This document shows positions 36,125 to 46,334 of a DNA stretch of 64,000 nt, piece after piece. Source of the stretch: Gammaproteobacteria bacterium HGW-Gammaproteobacteria-13 (GTDB lineage: Bacteria; Pseudomonadota; Gammaproteobacteria; Pseudomonadales; Pseudomonadaceae); contig PGZH01000004.1 of NCBI GenBank assembly GCA_002840155.1, positions 1 to 64,000 of the forward strand, in the 5' to 3' direction. Positions within the stretch are counted from its first letter, which is position 1, and every line of letters starts with the position of its first letter. A model generated the notes under the pieces. It was not told the DNA's origin and did not search any database. It was given only the letters and a program-made list of their open reading frames with translations. A program made the translations under genes and the position numbers.

Positions 36125-36165
36125 ACGGCCAGACGACCTGTAAAGCAGGGCGCCTGGCCGTTTTT
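36125..36165 (+). terminator. Terminator between the DUF945 gene and kdp
   Basis: ACGGCCAG (36125-36132) pairs with CTGGCCGT (36154-36161), with an internal CCTG/CAGG stem, followed by a T run. Confidence 0.85.
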
Positions 36166-36186
36166 GTTTGTCCGTGGCCCGCGATC

Positions 36187-36205
36187 TTTACGCTTTCTTT
36201 ATGCC
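36187..36205 (+). promoter_or_regulatory. Candidate KdpE operator of the kdp operon
   Basis: TTTACGCTTTCTTTATGCC matches 14 of 19 positions of the E. coli KdpE site as I recall it (TTTATACTTTTTTTACACC). It is followed by a CGGGCG/CGCCCG hairpin at 36205-36220. It is 88 bp upstream of kdpF. Confidence 0.5.
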
Positions 36206-36292
36206 GGGCGGCATCGCCCGCACTCGTTCCTTTACGCCCTGGTTGCCGACAATTTGCCCCAAGCGGTAGCCACCGTAACAAGGAGCAAACAC

Positions 36293-36382
36293 ATGAGCAT
36301 TCTCGACGGGGTGTCCCTAGGCCTGGCCTTGGGACTTTTCATCTATTTGTTGGTTGCGCTGCTGCGCGCTGATCAGGCGTAG
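36293..36382 (+). CDS. kdpF: KdpF, small subunit of the K+-transporting ATPase
   Basis: A 29-aa single-pass membrane peptide: [20 protein letters not shown] then VALLRADQA. It stabilises the KdpFABC complex. CAAGGAGC lies 8 bp before the ATG. It precedes kdpA by 8 bp, the standard operon order. Its size and sequence are typical of KdpF. Confidence 0.9.
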   Translation: MSILDGVSLGLALGLFIYLLVALLRADQA

Positions 36383-36390
36383 GGGCGCAT

Positions 36391-38091
36391 ATGCACAGTT
36401 ACGATTTCACTTTGATCCTGGCGTTCTTTGTCCTGGTTCTGCTGCCGGCGCCCTTTATCGGGCGTTACCTGTACCGCGTGATGGAAGGCGAAAAAACCTC
36501 GCTCAGCCCCGTGCTGCAGCCGGTCGAGCGGCTGTGCTACCGGATCGCCGGTGTCGATAGCAACCGCGAGCAGGACTGGAAAACCTACAGCCTGGCGTTG
36601 CTGGCCTTCACCCTGATCAGCCTGCTGACGCTGTTCAGCATTCTGATGCTGCAAGGCAGTCTGCCGCTCAACCCGCAAGAGTTGCCGGGGCTGGATTGGA
36701 CGCTGGCGTTCAACACCGCCGTGAGTTTCGTCACCAATACCAACTGGCAGGCGTATAGCGGCGAAGCGCAGATGAGCTACTTCAGCCAAATGGTTGGCCT
36801 GGGCGTACAGAACTTCGTCAGCCCGGCGGTTGGCCTGGCCGTGCTGGTGGTGTTCTGTCGCGGCATCGCCCGGCGTTCGAGCAATAGCGTCGGCAACTTC
36901 TGGGTCGACCTGACCCGCGCCACGCTCTACGGCCTGCTGCCGTTCTGCCTGGTTCTGGCGCTGTTTCTGGTGTGGCAGGGCGTGCCACAAACCTTCCTCG
37001 AATACGTCACCGCGCACACCATCGGCGGCACCGATCAGGTTGTGCCGCTGGGTCCTGCAGCCAGCCAGATTGCCATCAAGCAACTGGGCACCAACGGCGG
37101 CGGTTTCTTCGGCGTCAACTCGGCGCATCCGTTCGAGAACCCCACGGCCTGGAGCAACCTGTTCGAGGTGGCCTCGATCATCCTGATCCCCGCCGCGCTG
37201 CTGTTCACCTTTGGCCATTACGTCAAAGACCTGCGCCAGAGCCGCGCGCTGCTGGCCTGCATGCTGATTCTGTTCAGCGTCGGTCTGGGCGGCACTCTGT
37301 ATGCCGAGCATCAGCCGAATCCGGCGCTGGCTGGCTTGCCGATTGAGCAGAGCGGTTCGCTGGAAGGCAAGGAAAGCCGCTTCGGCACCACGGCCTCGGC
37401 ACTGTGGGCGGTGACGACTACGGCGGCGTCCAACGGCTCGGTGAACGCCATGCACGACAGCTTCAGCGCGCTGGGCGGGATGATCCCGCTGTTCAACATG
37501 ATGCTCGGCGAGGTGATCTTCGGCGGTGTCGGTGCTGGCCTCTACGGCATGCTGCTGTTTGTGTTGATCGCGGTATTTCTCGCCGGCCTGATGATCGGCC
37601 GCACCCCGGAATACCTCGGCAAGAAGCTTGAGGCGCGCGAAGTACGCCTGCTGGTGGCCACCTTGCTGGTGATGCCGCTTGGTGTGCTGGTTCTGGGTGC
37701 CCTGGCAGCCACTCTGCCAGGACCTGCTGAATCCATCACCAACCCAGGCGCGCATGGCCTTAGCCAGGTTCTCTATGCCTACACCTCAGGCACCGGCAAC
37801 AACGGTTCAGCCTTTGCCGGCTTTGGCGCGGGCACCCCGTACCACAACCTGATGATTGGCCTGGCCATGCTGCTTGGGCGCTTCGGTTACATCCTGCCGA
37901 TTCTGGCGATTGCCGGCAGCCTGGCAGCGAAGAAACGCTCGCCGGTGGGCAGCAACAGTTTCCCGACCCACGGTCCGCTGTTTGTCACCTTGCTGACCTT
38001 GACCGTTGTGCTGATCGGCGGTCTGACCTTCCTGCCGGCACTGGCCCTCGGCCCGATTGCCGAACACCTGACTCTGTTCCAGGGCTTCTAA
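36391..38091 (+). CDS. kdpA: Potassium-transporting ATPase subunit KdpA
   Basis: A 566-aa polytopic inner-membrane subunit that binds and conducts K+. It shows the four channel-like repeats with selectivity loops, such as [52 protein letters not shown] and [14 protein letters not shown], and about ten membrane helices. The length is normal (E. coli 557). It is the first large gene of kdpFABCDE, 9 bp before kdpB. Confidence 0.97.
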   Translation: MHSYDFTLILAFFVLVLLPAPFIGRYLYRVMEGEKTSLSPVLQPVERLCYRIAGVDSNREQDWKTYSLALLAFTLISLLTLFSILMLQGSLPLNPQELPGLDWTLAFNTAVSFVTNTNWQAYSGEAQMSYFSQMVGLGVQNFVSPAVGLAVLVVFCRGIARRSSNSVGNFWVDLTRATLYGLLPFCLVLALFLVWQGVPQTFLEYVTAHTIGGTDQVVPLGPAASQIAIKQLGTNGGGFFGVNSAHPFENPTAWSNLFEVASIILIPAALLFTFGHYVKDLRQSRALLACMLILFSVGLGGTLYAEHQPNPALAGLPIEQSGSLEGKESRFGTTASALWAVTTTAASNGSVNAMHDSFSALGGMIPLFNMMLGEVIFGGVGAGLYGMLLFVLIAVFLAGLMIGRTPEYLGKKLEAREVRLLVATLLVMPLGVLVLGALAATLPGPAESITNPGAHGLSQVLYAYTSGTGNNGSAFAGFGAGTPYHNLMIGLAMLLGRFGYILPILAIAGSLAAKKRSPVGSNSFPTHGPLFVTLLTLTVVLIGGLTFLPALALGPIAEHLTLFQGF

Positions 38092-38100
38092 GGGAGAACC

Positions 38101-40164
38101 ATGATGAATGCCCAAACTCAAGTAAAAAGCCCGGCGCTGAACAGCGCCCAGGCACAGCCGAAAACCTCCCTCGCCGCACTGTGGAAGCCGGCGCTGCGCC
38201 AGGCTTTCGTCAAGCTTGATCCGCGCCAGCTGTTGCGTTCGCCGGTGATGCTGGTGGTTGAACTCACAGCTGTGGTGACCACCGTGCTGTGCTTTATCCC
38301 CAACCCTCAGGTCTCCACCGGCCTGGCCGTGCAGATCGCCCTGTGGCTGTGGTTTACCGTGCTGTTTGCCAACTTCGCCGAAGCGCTGGCTGAAGGCCGT
38401 GGCAAGGCCCGTGCCGACAGCCTCAAGGCCGGTAGCCAGGGCCTGAATGCGCGGCGCAAGAATGGTCAGCAGTTCGAGACCGTGGCAGCCAGCAGCCTGC
38501 GCCGGGGCGATATCGTGCGGGTCGAGGCCGGCGAACTGATCCCAGGTGACGGCGAAGTCGTCGAAGGTATCGCTGCAGTCAACGAAGCGGCGATTACCGG
38601 CGAATCCGCGCCGGTAATCCGCGAGTCCGGTGGTGACCGTTCAGCCGTCACCGGCAACACCCGGGTGGTTTCCGACTGGCTGCTGGTGCAGATCACCGCC
38701 AACCCCGGCGAGTCGACCCTGGACCGGATGATCGCCCTGGTTGAAGGCGCCAAGCGGCAGAAGACGCCTAACGAAGTGGCGCTGGATATTCTGCTGATCG
38801 GCCTGAGCCTGATCTTCCTGCTGGTGGTGGCCACGCTGCAGCCCTTCGCCCGTTACTCTGGCGGCGACTTGCCGCTGGTGTACCTGGTGGCGCTGCTGGT
38901 GACGCTGATTCCAACCACCATCGGCGGCCTGCTCTCGGCCATCGGCATCGCCGGCATGGATCGTCTGGTGCGTCTGAATGTAATTGCCAAGTCCGGCCGC
39001 GCTGTGGAAGCGGCGGGGGATGTGCACGTACTGCTACTCGACAAGACCGGCACCATCACCTTCGGTAACCGCCGTTGCAGCGCGCTGTACAAGGCGCCGG
39101 GGGTTTCCGGCAAGCAACTCAGCGACGCGGCACTGCTGGCTTCGCTGGCGGACGACACCGCCGAAGGCAAGTCGATTGTCGAATACCTGCGTGCGCTGAA
39201 TACCATGGTTGAGCCTGAGCGCAGTGCGATCAAATCGATTGCCTTCAGTGCCGAGACGCGTCTGTCCGGCGCCGACTACAACGGCCACAGCTACCGCAAG
39301 GGCGCGGTGGATGCGGTGCTGCTGTATCTGGGCATCCAGCGCAGCGACGTGCCGCCGGTATTGGCCCGTGAAATCGAAAAGATCGCCCAGAGCGGCGGCA
39401 CGCCCTTGCTGGTAGCCGGTGACGGTCAGTTGCTCGGCGCCATTCATCTCAAGGACGTGGTCAAACCGGGTATTCGCGAACGTTTCGCCGAGCTGCGTGC
39501 CATGGGCATCCGTACCGTGATGGTGACCGGCGACAACCCGTTGACCGCAGCTGCCATTGCCGCTGAAGCGGGTGTCGATGACGTGATCGCCGAGGCCACG
39601 CCGGAGAAGAAGCTGCAGCGCATCCGCAGTGAGCAGGCCGAAGGCAAGATGGTCGCCATGTGCGGCGATGGTGCCAACGACGCCCCGGCCCTGGCCCAGG
39701 CCGATGTGGGCCTGGCGATGAATGACGGCACCCAGGCCGCGCGTGAGGCGGCCAATCTGGTCGACTTGGACAGTGACCCGACCAAGCTGCTCGACGTGGT
39801 GCAGGTGGGCAAGGAGCTGCTGGTGACCCGCGGCGCGCTGACCACCTTCTCGGTGGCCAACGATGTGGCCAAGTACTTCGCCATCCTCCCGGCGCTGTTC
39901 GCTGGCATCTACCCGCAGCTCGGCGCACTCAACCTGATGCAGTTGCACAGCCCGCAGAGCGCGATTCTCTCGGCGATTGTGTTCAACGCGTTGATCATCG
40001 TCGCGCTGATTCCGCTGGCCCTGCGCGGGGTGCGTGTGCAAGCCGCCGATGCTGCCAGCCTGCTGCGTCGCAACCTGCTGATCTACGGCCTGGGCGGCCT
40101 GCTGGCGCCCTTTGTTGGGATCAAGCTGATTGATCTGCTGTTGGTGGCCGTCGGCCTCGTTTAA
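38101..40164 (+). CDS. kdpB: Potassium-transporting ATPase ATP-binding subunit KdpB
   Basis: A 687-aa P-type ATPase subunit that hydrolyses ATP to drive K+ uptake. It has the actuator TGES (167-170), the phosphorylated Asp314 in [26 protein letters not shown] and the hinge [23 protein letters not shown] precedes the ATG; a second ATG follows one codon later. The 74-bp gap to kdpC holds two hairpins. Confidence 0.97.
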   Translation: MMNAQTQVKSPALNSAQAQPKTSLAALWKPALRQAFVKLDPRQLLRSPVMLVVELTAVVTTVLCFIPNPQVSTGLAVQIALWLWFTVLFANFAEALAEGRGKARADSLKAGSQGLNARRKNGQQFETVAASSLRRGDIVRVEAGELIPGDGEVVEGIAAVNEAAITGESAPVIRESGGDRSAVTGNTRVVSDWLLVQITANPGESTLDRMIALVEGAKRQKTPNEVALDILLIGLSLIFLLVVATLQPFARYSGGDLPLVYLVALLVTLIPTTIGGLLSAIGIAGMDRLVRLNVIAKSGRAVEAAGDVHVLLLDKTGTITFGNRRCSALYKAPGVSGKQLSDAALLASLADDTAEGKSIVEYLRALNTMVEPERSAIKSIAFSAETRLSGADYNGHSYRKGAVDAVLLYLGIQRSDVPPVLAREIEKIAQSGGTPLLVAGDGQLLGAIHLKDVVKPGIRERFAELRAMGIRTVMVTGDNPLTAAAIAAEAGVDDVIAEATPEKKLQRIRSEQAEGKMVAMCGDGANDAPALAQADVGLAMNDGTQAAREAANLVDLDSDPTKLLDVVQVGKELLVTRGALTTFSVANDVAKYFAILPALFAGIYPQLGALNLMQLHSPQSAILSAIVFNALIIVALIPLALRGVRVQAADAASLLRRNLLIYGLGGLLAPFVGIKLIDLLLVAVGLV

Positions 40165-40180
40165 CCAAGCGCAACCCCTC

Positions 40181-40214
40181 GCCCGGATGAACTCCGGGCC
40201 CGGATTGCATCCGG
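40181..40214 (+). repeat. Two tandem hairpins between kdpB and kdpC
   Basis: GCCCGGA/TCCGGGC (40181-40199) and CCGGAT/ATCCGG (40200-40214) stand back to back. They have no T tract, so they are more like a REP/BIME repeat or an mRNA processing signal than a terminator. Confidence 0.55.
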
Positions 40215-40238
40215 CTACACAGAATCTGGAGATTTATC

Positions 40239-40805
40239 ATGCTCAAACAACTCCGCCCAGCCATTAGCGTGCTGGCGTTTATGACCCTGGTCACCGGTGT
40301 GGTTTACCCCCTGACCGTTACCGGCGTGGCACAACTGGCGTTCCCGGCGCAGGCGGGTGGCAGCCTGTTACATAATCAACAAGGCGAAGTGCTCGGCAGT
40401 GCGTTATTGGCACAACCCTTCGAGGGCGCGCAGTGGTTTCAGCCGCGCCTATCGGCCGGTGATTACGCCACCGTAGCCAGTGGCGCGAGCAACCTGGCAC
40501 CGAGCAACCCGGCGTTGGCCGAGCGTATCGCCGCAGATGCGCAGCGCTTGCAGGCAGAAGGCCAGGGCGCCGTGCCCATGCAACTGGTGACCACCTCCGG
40601 CAGTGGTCTCGACCCGCATCTGTCACCCGAGGCCGCCCGTTATCAGGTAACGCGTATTGCCACGGCGCGGGGCATTCCTGCCGCCAGTCTGCAACGGTTG
40701 ATTGAGCAGCATGTGGAAAAGCCACTGGTTGGCCCGGCAGTGGTCAACGTGCTGGCGCTTAACCTGGCGCTGGCCGACAATTCGCCTCCCGCCAAAGCTG
40801 AGTAA
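40239..40805 (+). CDS. kdpC: Potassium-transporting ATPase subunit KdpC
   Basis: 188 aa. One N-terminal membrane helix ([21 protein letters not shown]) is followed by a periplasmic domain with [51 protein letters not shown] and the final [19 protein letters not shown]. These are the KdpC signatures. It assembles and stabilises the KdpA/KdpB complex. It is 5 bp before kdpD, so sensor and pump are co-transcribed. Confidence 0.96.
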   Translation: MLKQLRPAISVLAFMTLVTGVVYPLTVTGVAQLAFPAQAGGSLLHNQQGEVLGSALLAQPFEGAQWFQPRLSAGDYATVASGASNLAPSNPALAERIAADAQRLQAEGQGAVPMQLVTTSGSGLDPHLSPEAARYQVTRIATARGIPAASLQRLIEQHVEKPLVGPAVVNVLALNLALADNSPPAKAE

Positions 40806-40810
40806 CCTGC

Positions 40811-43465
40811 ATGAGTGATGCTGTACGCGCCGACGCCCTGCTCGATGAAATGCCGCGAGAAGGGCGTGGCCGGCTAAAGGTCTTTCTCGGTGCGGCACCT
40901 GGCGTGGGCAAGACCTACGCCATGTTGCAGGCGGCGCAGGCGCAGTTGCGCCAGGGCGTCGACCTGCGCGTCGGGGTGGTTGAAACCCACGGCCGCGCGG
41001 AAACCGAGGCAATGCTCACCGGCTTGCCGCAACAGCCGCAGCAGCGTCTGGAATACCGTGGCGTGGCGCTGAGCGAGATGGACCTCGACGGCATTCTGGC
41101 CAAGCCGCCAAAGCTGCTGCTGGTCGATGAACTGGCGCACAGCAATGCCCCCGGCAGCCGCCACAGCAAACGTTGGCAGGATGTGCAGGAGCTGCTGGAT
41201 GCCGGCATTGACGTGTACACCACGGTCAACGTGCAACACCTCGAGGCGTTGAATGATCAGGTGCGCGATATCACCGGCGTGCAGGTGCGTGAAACCCTGC
41301 CGGACTGGGTGTTGCAGGAAGCCGACGAGATTCTGCTGATCGACCTGCCGCCGCGCGAGTTGCTGGAGCGCCTGCGTGAAGGCAAGGTGTATGTGCCGGA
41401 ACAGGCGCGCGCCGCCATCGACGCATTTTTCAGCCAGACCAACCTCACCGCGCTACGCGAACTGGCGATGCAAACGGCTGCTGCGCGGGTCGATGCGGAT
41501 CTCAGCCGGCGTTACCGCCAGCAAGGTCAGCAAGCGCCTGCGCTGCGTGGCCGCCTGCTGGTCGGCATCGACGGCGATGCTCAGGCCGAACGTCTGGTGC
41601 GACATGCCTGCCGGGTGGCCGAGCGCCGTCATCTGCCTTGGTCTGTGGTCTATGTGGACACCGGCGGTGAGCGCGATGAAACCCGTTTGAGCTACCTGCA
41701 GGGCGCGCAGCAACTGGCTGAGCGCCTGGGCGGTGAGGTGGTCAGCCTGCGCGGCAGTGAGGTGGCGAAAACCCTGATCGAACACGCTCGCGAGCGGCGC
41801 GCCAGCCTGATTCTGGTCGGTCGCAGCCGGCAACGTCTGCGGCGTCTCTGGCACCTCGGTCGGGGCCTGGCTGAGCGCCTGCTGCAGCGCGGGCAGGGCC
41901 TGGAAATCAGCGTGCTGGATACCGAGGCAAGCAATGCCCCAGCCCTGTCGCGGCGGCGCCAGCCGGTGGTCTGGCGTGACTACCTGCTGGCGTTAATAGC
42001 TACGCTGCTGGCCTCGGCCGTGGCGCTGGGTTTATCCCGCGTGTTGGAGCTGCCGAATATCTCGCTGATCCTGCTGGCGGCGGTCTTGGTGGTGGCGGTG
42101 CGCAGCAGCCTGGGCCCAGCCATGGCGTGCGCCGGGCTGTCGTTCCTGGCGTACAACTTTCTGTTTATTCCGCCGACCCTGACTCTGACCATCGACCGTC
42201 AGCAGGACGTGCTGACCCTGTTGTTCTTTCTGCTGATGGCCGGGCTGACCGGCAATCTGGCCAGCCGCCAGCGCCAGCAATTGCAGGCCTTGCGTGAGAC
42301 GCAGCGAGAAACCAGCGCACTGCTGGAGCTGTCGCGCAAGCTGACGGCGGCCACCGACCGCCAGGCGGTGCTGGCGGCGGCCATGCAGCAGCTGGGCCTG
42401 TGGCAGGACGTCGAGGTCAGCTTGCTGTCGCGTAGCCCGGATGCACTGTGGAAGGTGGAGGCGGGGGCGCAGCGCCTGCTCACTGATCTGGAACGAGCGG
42501 CGGCGGACTGGTCCTGGCAGCACGATCAGCCGGCCGGGCTGGGCACTGGCACCTTGCCGGATGGGCGCTGGTGGTGGTTGCCGCTATCCGGTGAAGAAGG
42601 GCCGTTGTTGCTACTCGGTATCAGCCCCAAGGATGGCAGGGCCTTGCCGGCCGAACGGCGGCGCTTGCTTACGGCGCTGGGTCAGCCCTTGGCCCAGGCC
42701 CTGGAACGTGCGCAACTGGCGGAGGACTTGGAGGCCGCGCGCCTGCACGGGCAGACCGAGGAGCTGCGCAGCGCGCTGCTGGCCTCGGTCTCCCATGACC
42801 TGCGTACGCCGCTGACCGCCATGCGCGGTTCAATCGACAGCCTGCTGGCGCTTGGCGAGCAGATTCCCCTGGCGGATCGCCGTGAGCTGCTGGAAGGCAC
42901 CCGCGATGAGGCCGAGCGCCTCGACCGCTATATCCAGAACCTGCTGGACATGACTCGCCTGGGCCATGGCGGGCTGAAACTGGCGCGTGACTGGGTGGCC
43001 CCGGCGGATATCGTGGCCAGTGCGACCCAGCGCCTGCGCCCGGTGTTATCCGCCTTGCAGCTGGATATACAGGTGCCGCAACAGCTGCCGCTGCTCTATG
43101 TGCATGCCGCGCTGATCGAACAGGCATTGGTTAATGTGCTGGAGAATGCGGCGCGTTTTTCCCCGGCCCAGGGGCGTTTGCGCGTGGCCATCGAGGCGGA
43201 TGCCGAAGAACTGCGCTTTATTGTCAGTGACCAGGGGCCGGGTATTCCCGAGCATGAGCGCACGAAGATTTTCGATATGTTTTATACCGCCGCCCGGGGT
43301 GATCGCGGTGGTCAGGGCACTGGTCTGGGCCTGGCGATCTGCCAGGGCATGCTCGGCGCCCATGGCGGCCGGGTGACCGTGGGCGAAGGGCTGGATGGCC
43401 TGGGCGCGAGCCTGACCCTGCACCTGCCGTTGCACACCCAGCCGCAGATGGAAGAAGAACAGTGA
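40811..43465 (+). CDS. kdpD: Sensor histidine kinase KdpD
   Basis: 884 aa. The N-terminal KdpD domain has a Walker A-like GAAPGVGKTYAML and VDELAHSNAPGSRH. A universal-stress-like domain (RGRLLVGIDGDAQAERLVRHACRVA) and four closely spaced membrane helices (about 394-490) follow, then a GAF-like domain, HisKA with His662 in SVSHDLRTPLTAMRG and a HATPase (SDQGPGIPEHE, GQGTGLGLAI). It senses low K+ or high osmolarity and phosphorylates KdpE. The full length and order of the family are present. Confidence 0.96.
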   Translation: MSDAVRADALLDEMPREGRGRLKVFLGAAPGVGKTYAMLQAAQAQLRQGVDLRVGVVETHGRAETEAMLTGLPQQPQQRLEYRGVALSEMDLDGILAKPPKLLLVDELAHSNAPGSRHSKRWQDVQELLDAGIDVYTTVNVQHLEALNDQVRDITGVQVRETLPDWVLQEADEILLIDLPPRELLERLREGKVYVPEQARAAIDAFFSQTNLTALRELAMQTAAARVDADLSRRYRQQGQQAPALRGRLLVGIDGDAQAERLVRHACRVAERRHLPWSVVYVDTGGERDETRLSYLQGAQQLAERLGGEVVSLRGSEVAKTLIEHARERRASLILVGRSRQRLRRLWHLGRGLAERLLQRGQGLEISVLDTEASNAPALSRRRQPVVWRDYLLALIATLLASAVALGLSRVLELPNISLILLAAVLVVAVRSSLGPAMACAGLSFLAYNFLFIPPTLTLTIDRQQDVLTLLFFLLMAGLTGNLASRQRQQLQALRETQRETSALLELSRKLTAATDRQAVLAAAMQQLGLWQDVEVSLLSRSPDALWKVEAGAQRLLTDLERAAADWSWQHDQPAGLGTGTLPDGRWWWLPLSGEEGPLLLLGISPKDGRALPAERRRLLTALGQPLAQALERAQLAEDLEAARLHGQTEELRSALLASVSHDLRTPLTAMRGSIDSLLALGEQIPLADRRELLEGTRDEAERLDRYIQNLLDMTRLGHGGLKLARDWVAPADIVASATQRLRPVLSALQLDIQVPQQLPLLYVHAALIEQALVNVLENAARFSPAQGRLRVAIEADAEELRFIVSDQGPGIPEHERTKIFDMFYTAARGDRGGQGTGLGLAICQGMLGAHGGRVTVGEGLDGLGASLTLHLPLHTQPQMEEEQ

Positions 43466-43475
43466 TGGATAGCCG

Positions 43476-44171
43476 ATGAGCCAAAACCCCGCGACCATTC
43501 TGGTTATCGACGACGAAGCGCAGATTCGCAAGTTTCTGCGCATCAGCCTTACGGCTCAGGGCTACAAGGTGCTGGAAGGCGCTACTGGGCAGGAAGGTCT
43601 GGCCCAAGCCGCGCTGGGCAAACCGGACCTGGTGGTACTCGACCTCGGCCTGCCGGATATGGACGGCCAACAGGTGCTGCGCGAGCTGCGCGCCTGGTCG
43701 CAGGTGCCGGTACTAGTTCTCTCGGTACGCGCCAGCGAAGGTGAAAAGGTCCTGGCGCTGGATGGCGGCGCTAATGACTACGTGACCAAACCGTTCGGTA
43801 TTCAGGAATTCCTCGCCCGCGTGCGCGTGTTGCTGCGCCTGGCCGGCGGTGTGGAGCAGGCCAGCGCGGCGGTCAGCAGCGGCCCGTTGCAGGTGGATTT
43901 CGCCTACCGCCGAGTTAGCCTCGATGGCGTCGAGGTCAGCCTGACGCGCAAGGAATACGCGGTGCTGGCGCAACTGGCGCGGCATATCGGCCGGGTGGTG
44001 ACTCAACAGCAACTGCTCAAAGACATCTGGGGCCCAACCCACGGCGAGGACAGCCACTATCTGCGCGTGGTGGTCGGCCACCTACGACAGAAGCTCGGCG
44101 ACGACCCGACCGCCCCGCGCTTTATCGTCACTGAGGCCGGCGTTGGCTATCGCCTGCGTGATTCTGCCTAG
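43476..44171 (+). CDS. kdpE: Response regulator KdpE
   Basis: 231 aa, OmpR/PhoB type. The receiver has IDDEAQIRKF and phospho-acceptor Asp56 in VVLDLGLPDMDG, with the switch Lys in DYVTKPFG. The C-terminal winged helix has VSLTRKEYAVLAQLARHIGRVVTQQQLLKDIWG and HYLRVVVGHLRQKLGDDP. It should activate the kdp promoter. Its stop is only 3 bp from the stop of the convergent patatin gene, with no room for a terminator. Confidence 0.96.
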   Translation: MSQNPATILVIDDEAQIRKFLRISLTAQGYKVLEGATGQEGLAQAALGKPDLVVLDLGLPDMDGQQVLRELRAWSQVPVLVLSVRASEGEKVLALDGGANDYVTKPFGIQEFLARVRVLLRLAGGVEQASAAVSSGPLQVDFAYRRVSLDGVEVSLTRKEYAVLAQLARHIGRVVTQQQLLKDIWGPTHGEDSHYLRVVVGHLRQKLGDDPTAPRFIVTEAGVGYRLRDSA

Positions 44172-44174
44172 GTT

Positions 44175-45200
44175 CTAACGATCACCGCGCTCGTACTTAT
44201 CCAGGGTATCGCTGGCGATCTGCCGGCCGAGCATGATCAGCTCCGGCGCCTTGTAGAACTCGAAGAAACGACATACCCGCTTGGGCACGTTGATCAGGAT
44301 GTCCGGCGGGTAGCCGGCGATCTTGTACTGGGCCAATGAGGTCTGCATCACTTCGAAGCTCTGGTTGATCAGCTCCAGCAGCGAGGCGGGGCCGCTGAGG
44401 TCGGCGACTCGCGAGCCGCTGGCGGATTTCGGCGCGGCGGGTTTGTCCAGGCTGCCGCGGGCGTTCTGCTGCCAGGGGTTGATGGCTTCGGGTTGTACTG
44501 CATGGCTCTGGTCTTCCAGCAGAAGCAGTTCGTCGTCTTCCCCGGGCTTGCGTTTGAACGAGGGCAGGCGCGAGCCGAGTGAACTCATCAGCAGGTCGAA
44601 ACGGCCCTTGAGCGCCGGCGCACGTTCGATAATCGGCAGCTCGTAGTGCTGCTGATGGGCCGAGTTGAGGTTGACCGCGATAATCAGGTCGCAGTGCGCA
44701 GACACCACCGGAACGATGGGCAAAGGGTTAAGCAGGCCGCCATCGACCAGCATGCGCTTGCCTTGCACCACCGGGGTAAACAGGCTGGGAATCGCCGCCG
44801 AGGCGCGCATGGCCTGGTGCAGGCAGCCTTCCTGAAACCAGATTTCCTGCTGGTTGGTCAGGTCGGTGGCCACGGCGGTGAAGGGGATGGGTAGCTCTTC
44901 GATATTGATCTCGCCGACTATTTCGCGAATCTTGCCGAAGACCTTTTCACCGCGAATCGCCCCCAGGCGAAAGCTCACATCAAGCAGGCGCAGCACGTCC
45001 AGATAATCCAGGCTCTGCGTCCATTCGCGGTATTCATTGAGTTTGCCGGCGGCGTAGATGCCGCCGACCACCGCGCCCATGGAACAACCGGCAATACAGG
45101 CGATTTCATAACCGCGGGCTTCCAACTCTTCAATCACGCCGATGTGCGCATAACCGCGCGCACCACCGGAGCCCAGTACCAGGGCAATGCGCTTACTCAT
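44175..45200 (-). CDS. Patatin-like phospholipase (RssA-like)
   Basis: 341 aa from ATG 45200; an upstream ATG at 45218 is possible, but GGGGGAC favours 45200. The oxyanion loop SGGARGYAHIG, the nucleophile Ser40 in AGCSMGAVVGG and the catalytic Asp153 in MLVDGGLLNP complete the Ser-Asp dyad. It has no signal peptide and no outer-membrane barrel, so it is a cytosolic RssA-type enzyme, not a PlpD-type exported one. Its physiological lipid is unknown. It is convergent with kdpE. Confidence 0.9.
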   Translation of the reverse strand: MSKRIALVLGSGGARGYAHIGVIEELEARGYEIACIAGCSMGAVVGGIYAAGKLNEYREWTQSLDYLDVLRLLDVSFRLGAIRGEKVFGKIREIVGEINIEELPIPFTAVATDLTNQQEIWFQEGCLHQAMRASAAIPSLFTPVVQGKRMLVDGGLLNPLPIVPVVSAHCDLIIAVNLNSAHQQHYELPIIERAPALKGRFDLLMSSLGSRLPSFKRKPGEDDELLLLEDQSHAVQPEAINPWQQNARGSLDKPAAPKSASGSRVADLSGPASLLELINQSFEVMQTSLAQYKIAGYPPDILINVPKRVCRFFEFYKAPELIMLGRQIASDTLDKYERGDR

Positions 45201-45445
45201 CCTGACGTCCCCCATCACTATTTATCTCGCGAACATACGCGCCGTGCCGCGCGCCGCCAAGGCGCGATTTGCTAGTATCCAGCGCATTCGAGTTTACCCG
45301 CTGTGGCTGGCTAGAGCGGTTTCAGCGGTGTCGGCACTTTTCTCTGTTCTACGCGTCTTACTGGCTGTATTGATGCATCGCGAACATTGACGGCGATGCG
45401 TTGTGCTGCCGAGTCAATCGTCTGTCTATTTGCAGGAGTTACCTG
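45201..45445. other. Divergent intergenic region
   Basis: A 245-bp gap between the patatin and lipoprotein genes. A TAGTAT -10-like element lies near 45274. The gap has no further clear signal, and a 67-aa plus-strand open frame across it lacks a ribosome site and family features. Confidence 0.35.
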
Positions 45446-45724
45446 ATGAAACTGTGGATCGTGTTGCCCATGCTGCTGTTGGTGCTAAGCGGTTGTGCGG
45501 GGAAAACGGCTTATCGCAACAGCTGCGCCAATCAGCTGGACGCTGCCTGGCGCGAGCTGGACCTGGCCAAGGCTGAGGGGTTTGCCGGTACGGTGAGTTA
45601 CTCCAAGGCGTTGTCGCTGCTGACAGCGGCGAAAACCCAGCAGCAGTTCGAGGGTTACAAGGGCTGTACGGCGAAGTCCGAGCGTGCCCGCTTCTATATC
45701 CGTGAGTCGCGAGCAGGCCGCTGA
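45446..45724 (+). CDS. Small cysteine-containing lipoprotein
   Basis: 92 aa. The signal peptide MKLWIVLPMLLLVLSGC ends in a lipobox (LSGC). The mature part is about 76 aa, with two further Cys (NSCANQL and YKGCTAKS) that could form a disulfide, and helical stretches (AAWRELDLAKAEGF, SYSKALSLLTAAKTQQQ). I do not recognise a family with known function. GCAGGAG precedes the ATG. It overlaps the flavin reductase gene by one base (TGATG). Confidence 0.8.
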   Translation: MKLWIVLPMLLLVLSGCAGKTAYRNSCANQLDAAWRELDLAKAEGFAGTVSYSKALSLLTAAKTQQQFEGYKGCTAKSERARFYIRESRAGR

Positions 45725-46332
45725 TGCAACTGGATTTCAGCGCACTCGAACCGCTCGAACGCTACCGCTGGCTGGCGTCGACCATCACCCCACGACCGAT
45801 TGCCTGGGTCTCCAGCCAATCGGCCGAGGGTGTTAACAACCTGGCGCCGTTCAGCTTCTTTCAGGTGATCAGCGATGACCCGCCGACCCTGATGGTCAAC
45901 GTCAATCACCGCGCCGATGGTGGCCTCAAGGACACCCTGCTGAATGTGCAGGCCAGCGGCGAGCTGGTGATTCAGCTGGTGTCCTTTGCCCAGGCCGAGG
46001 CGATGAATGCCAGCGCGGCGGTGCTGCCCTACGGCATCAGCGAGTTCGAGCAGTGCGGCATCGCCAGTGTGGCTTCGCAGCGAGTCGCACCGCCTCGCGT
46101 GGCCGGTGCGGCGGTGGCCTTTGAGTGCCGGGTGGCGCAGATCCAGGCCTACCCGGCAGATAAGCCCAATTGCCATCTGATCTTCGCCGAAGTGCTGTTG
46201 GCGCATATCGACGATGCGGTGCTTAATGAACAAGGCCGTATCGATGCGCACAAACTCGATCTGGTCGGGCGTCTGGGCGGCATGGCCTATAGCCGTACCC
46301 GCGATACCTTCGAGATGCGCCGCCCTGGCTGA
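45724..46332 (+). CDS. Flavin reductase family (FMN-binding) protein
   Basis: 202 aa. The FMN-binding split barrel shows ASTITPRPIAWVSSQSAEGVNNLAPFSFFQVISDDPPTLMV, the start of the flavin reductase-like domain, then DTLLNVQASGELVIQLV and HLIFAEVLLAHIDDAV. Members reduce or bind FMN for a partner oxygenase; no oxygenase gene is nearby, so the role is open. It is translationally linked to the upstream lipoprotein gene. A hairpin (46335-46357) follows. Confidence 0.88.
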   Translation: MQLDFSALEPLERYRWLASTITPRPIAWVSSQSAEGVNNLAPFSFFQVISDDPPTLMVNVNHRADGGLKDTLLNVQASGELVIQLVSFAQAEAMNASAAVLPYGISEFEQCGIASVASQRVAPPRVAGAAVAFECRVAQIQAYPADKPNCHLIFAEVLLAHIDDAVLNEQGRIDAHKLDLVGRLGGMAYSRTRDTFEMRRPG

Positions 46333-46334
46333 TG

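Noticed and set aside
45187..45390. 67-aa hydrophobic plus-strand frame between the patatin and lipoprotein genes
   Set aside because: It overlaps the patatin start region, lacks a Shine-Dalgarno, and its composition gives no clear membrane protein pattern.
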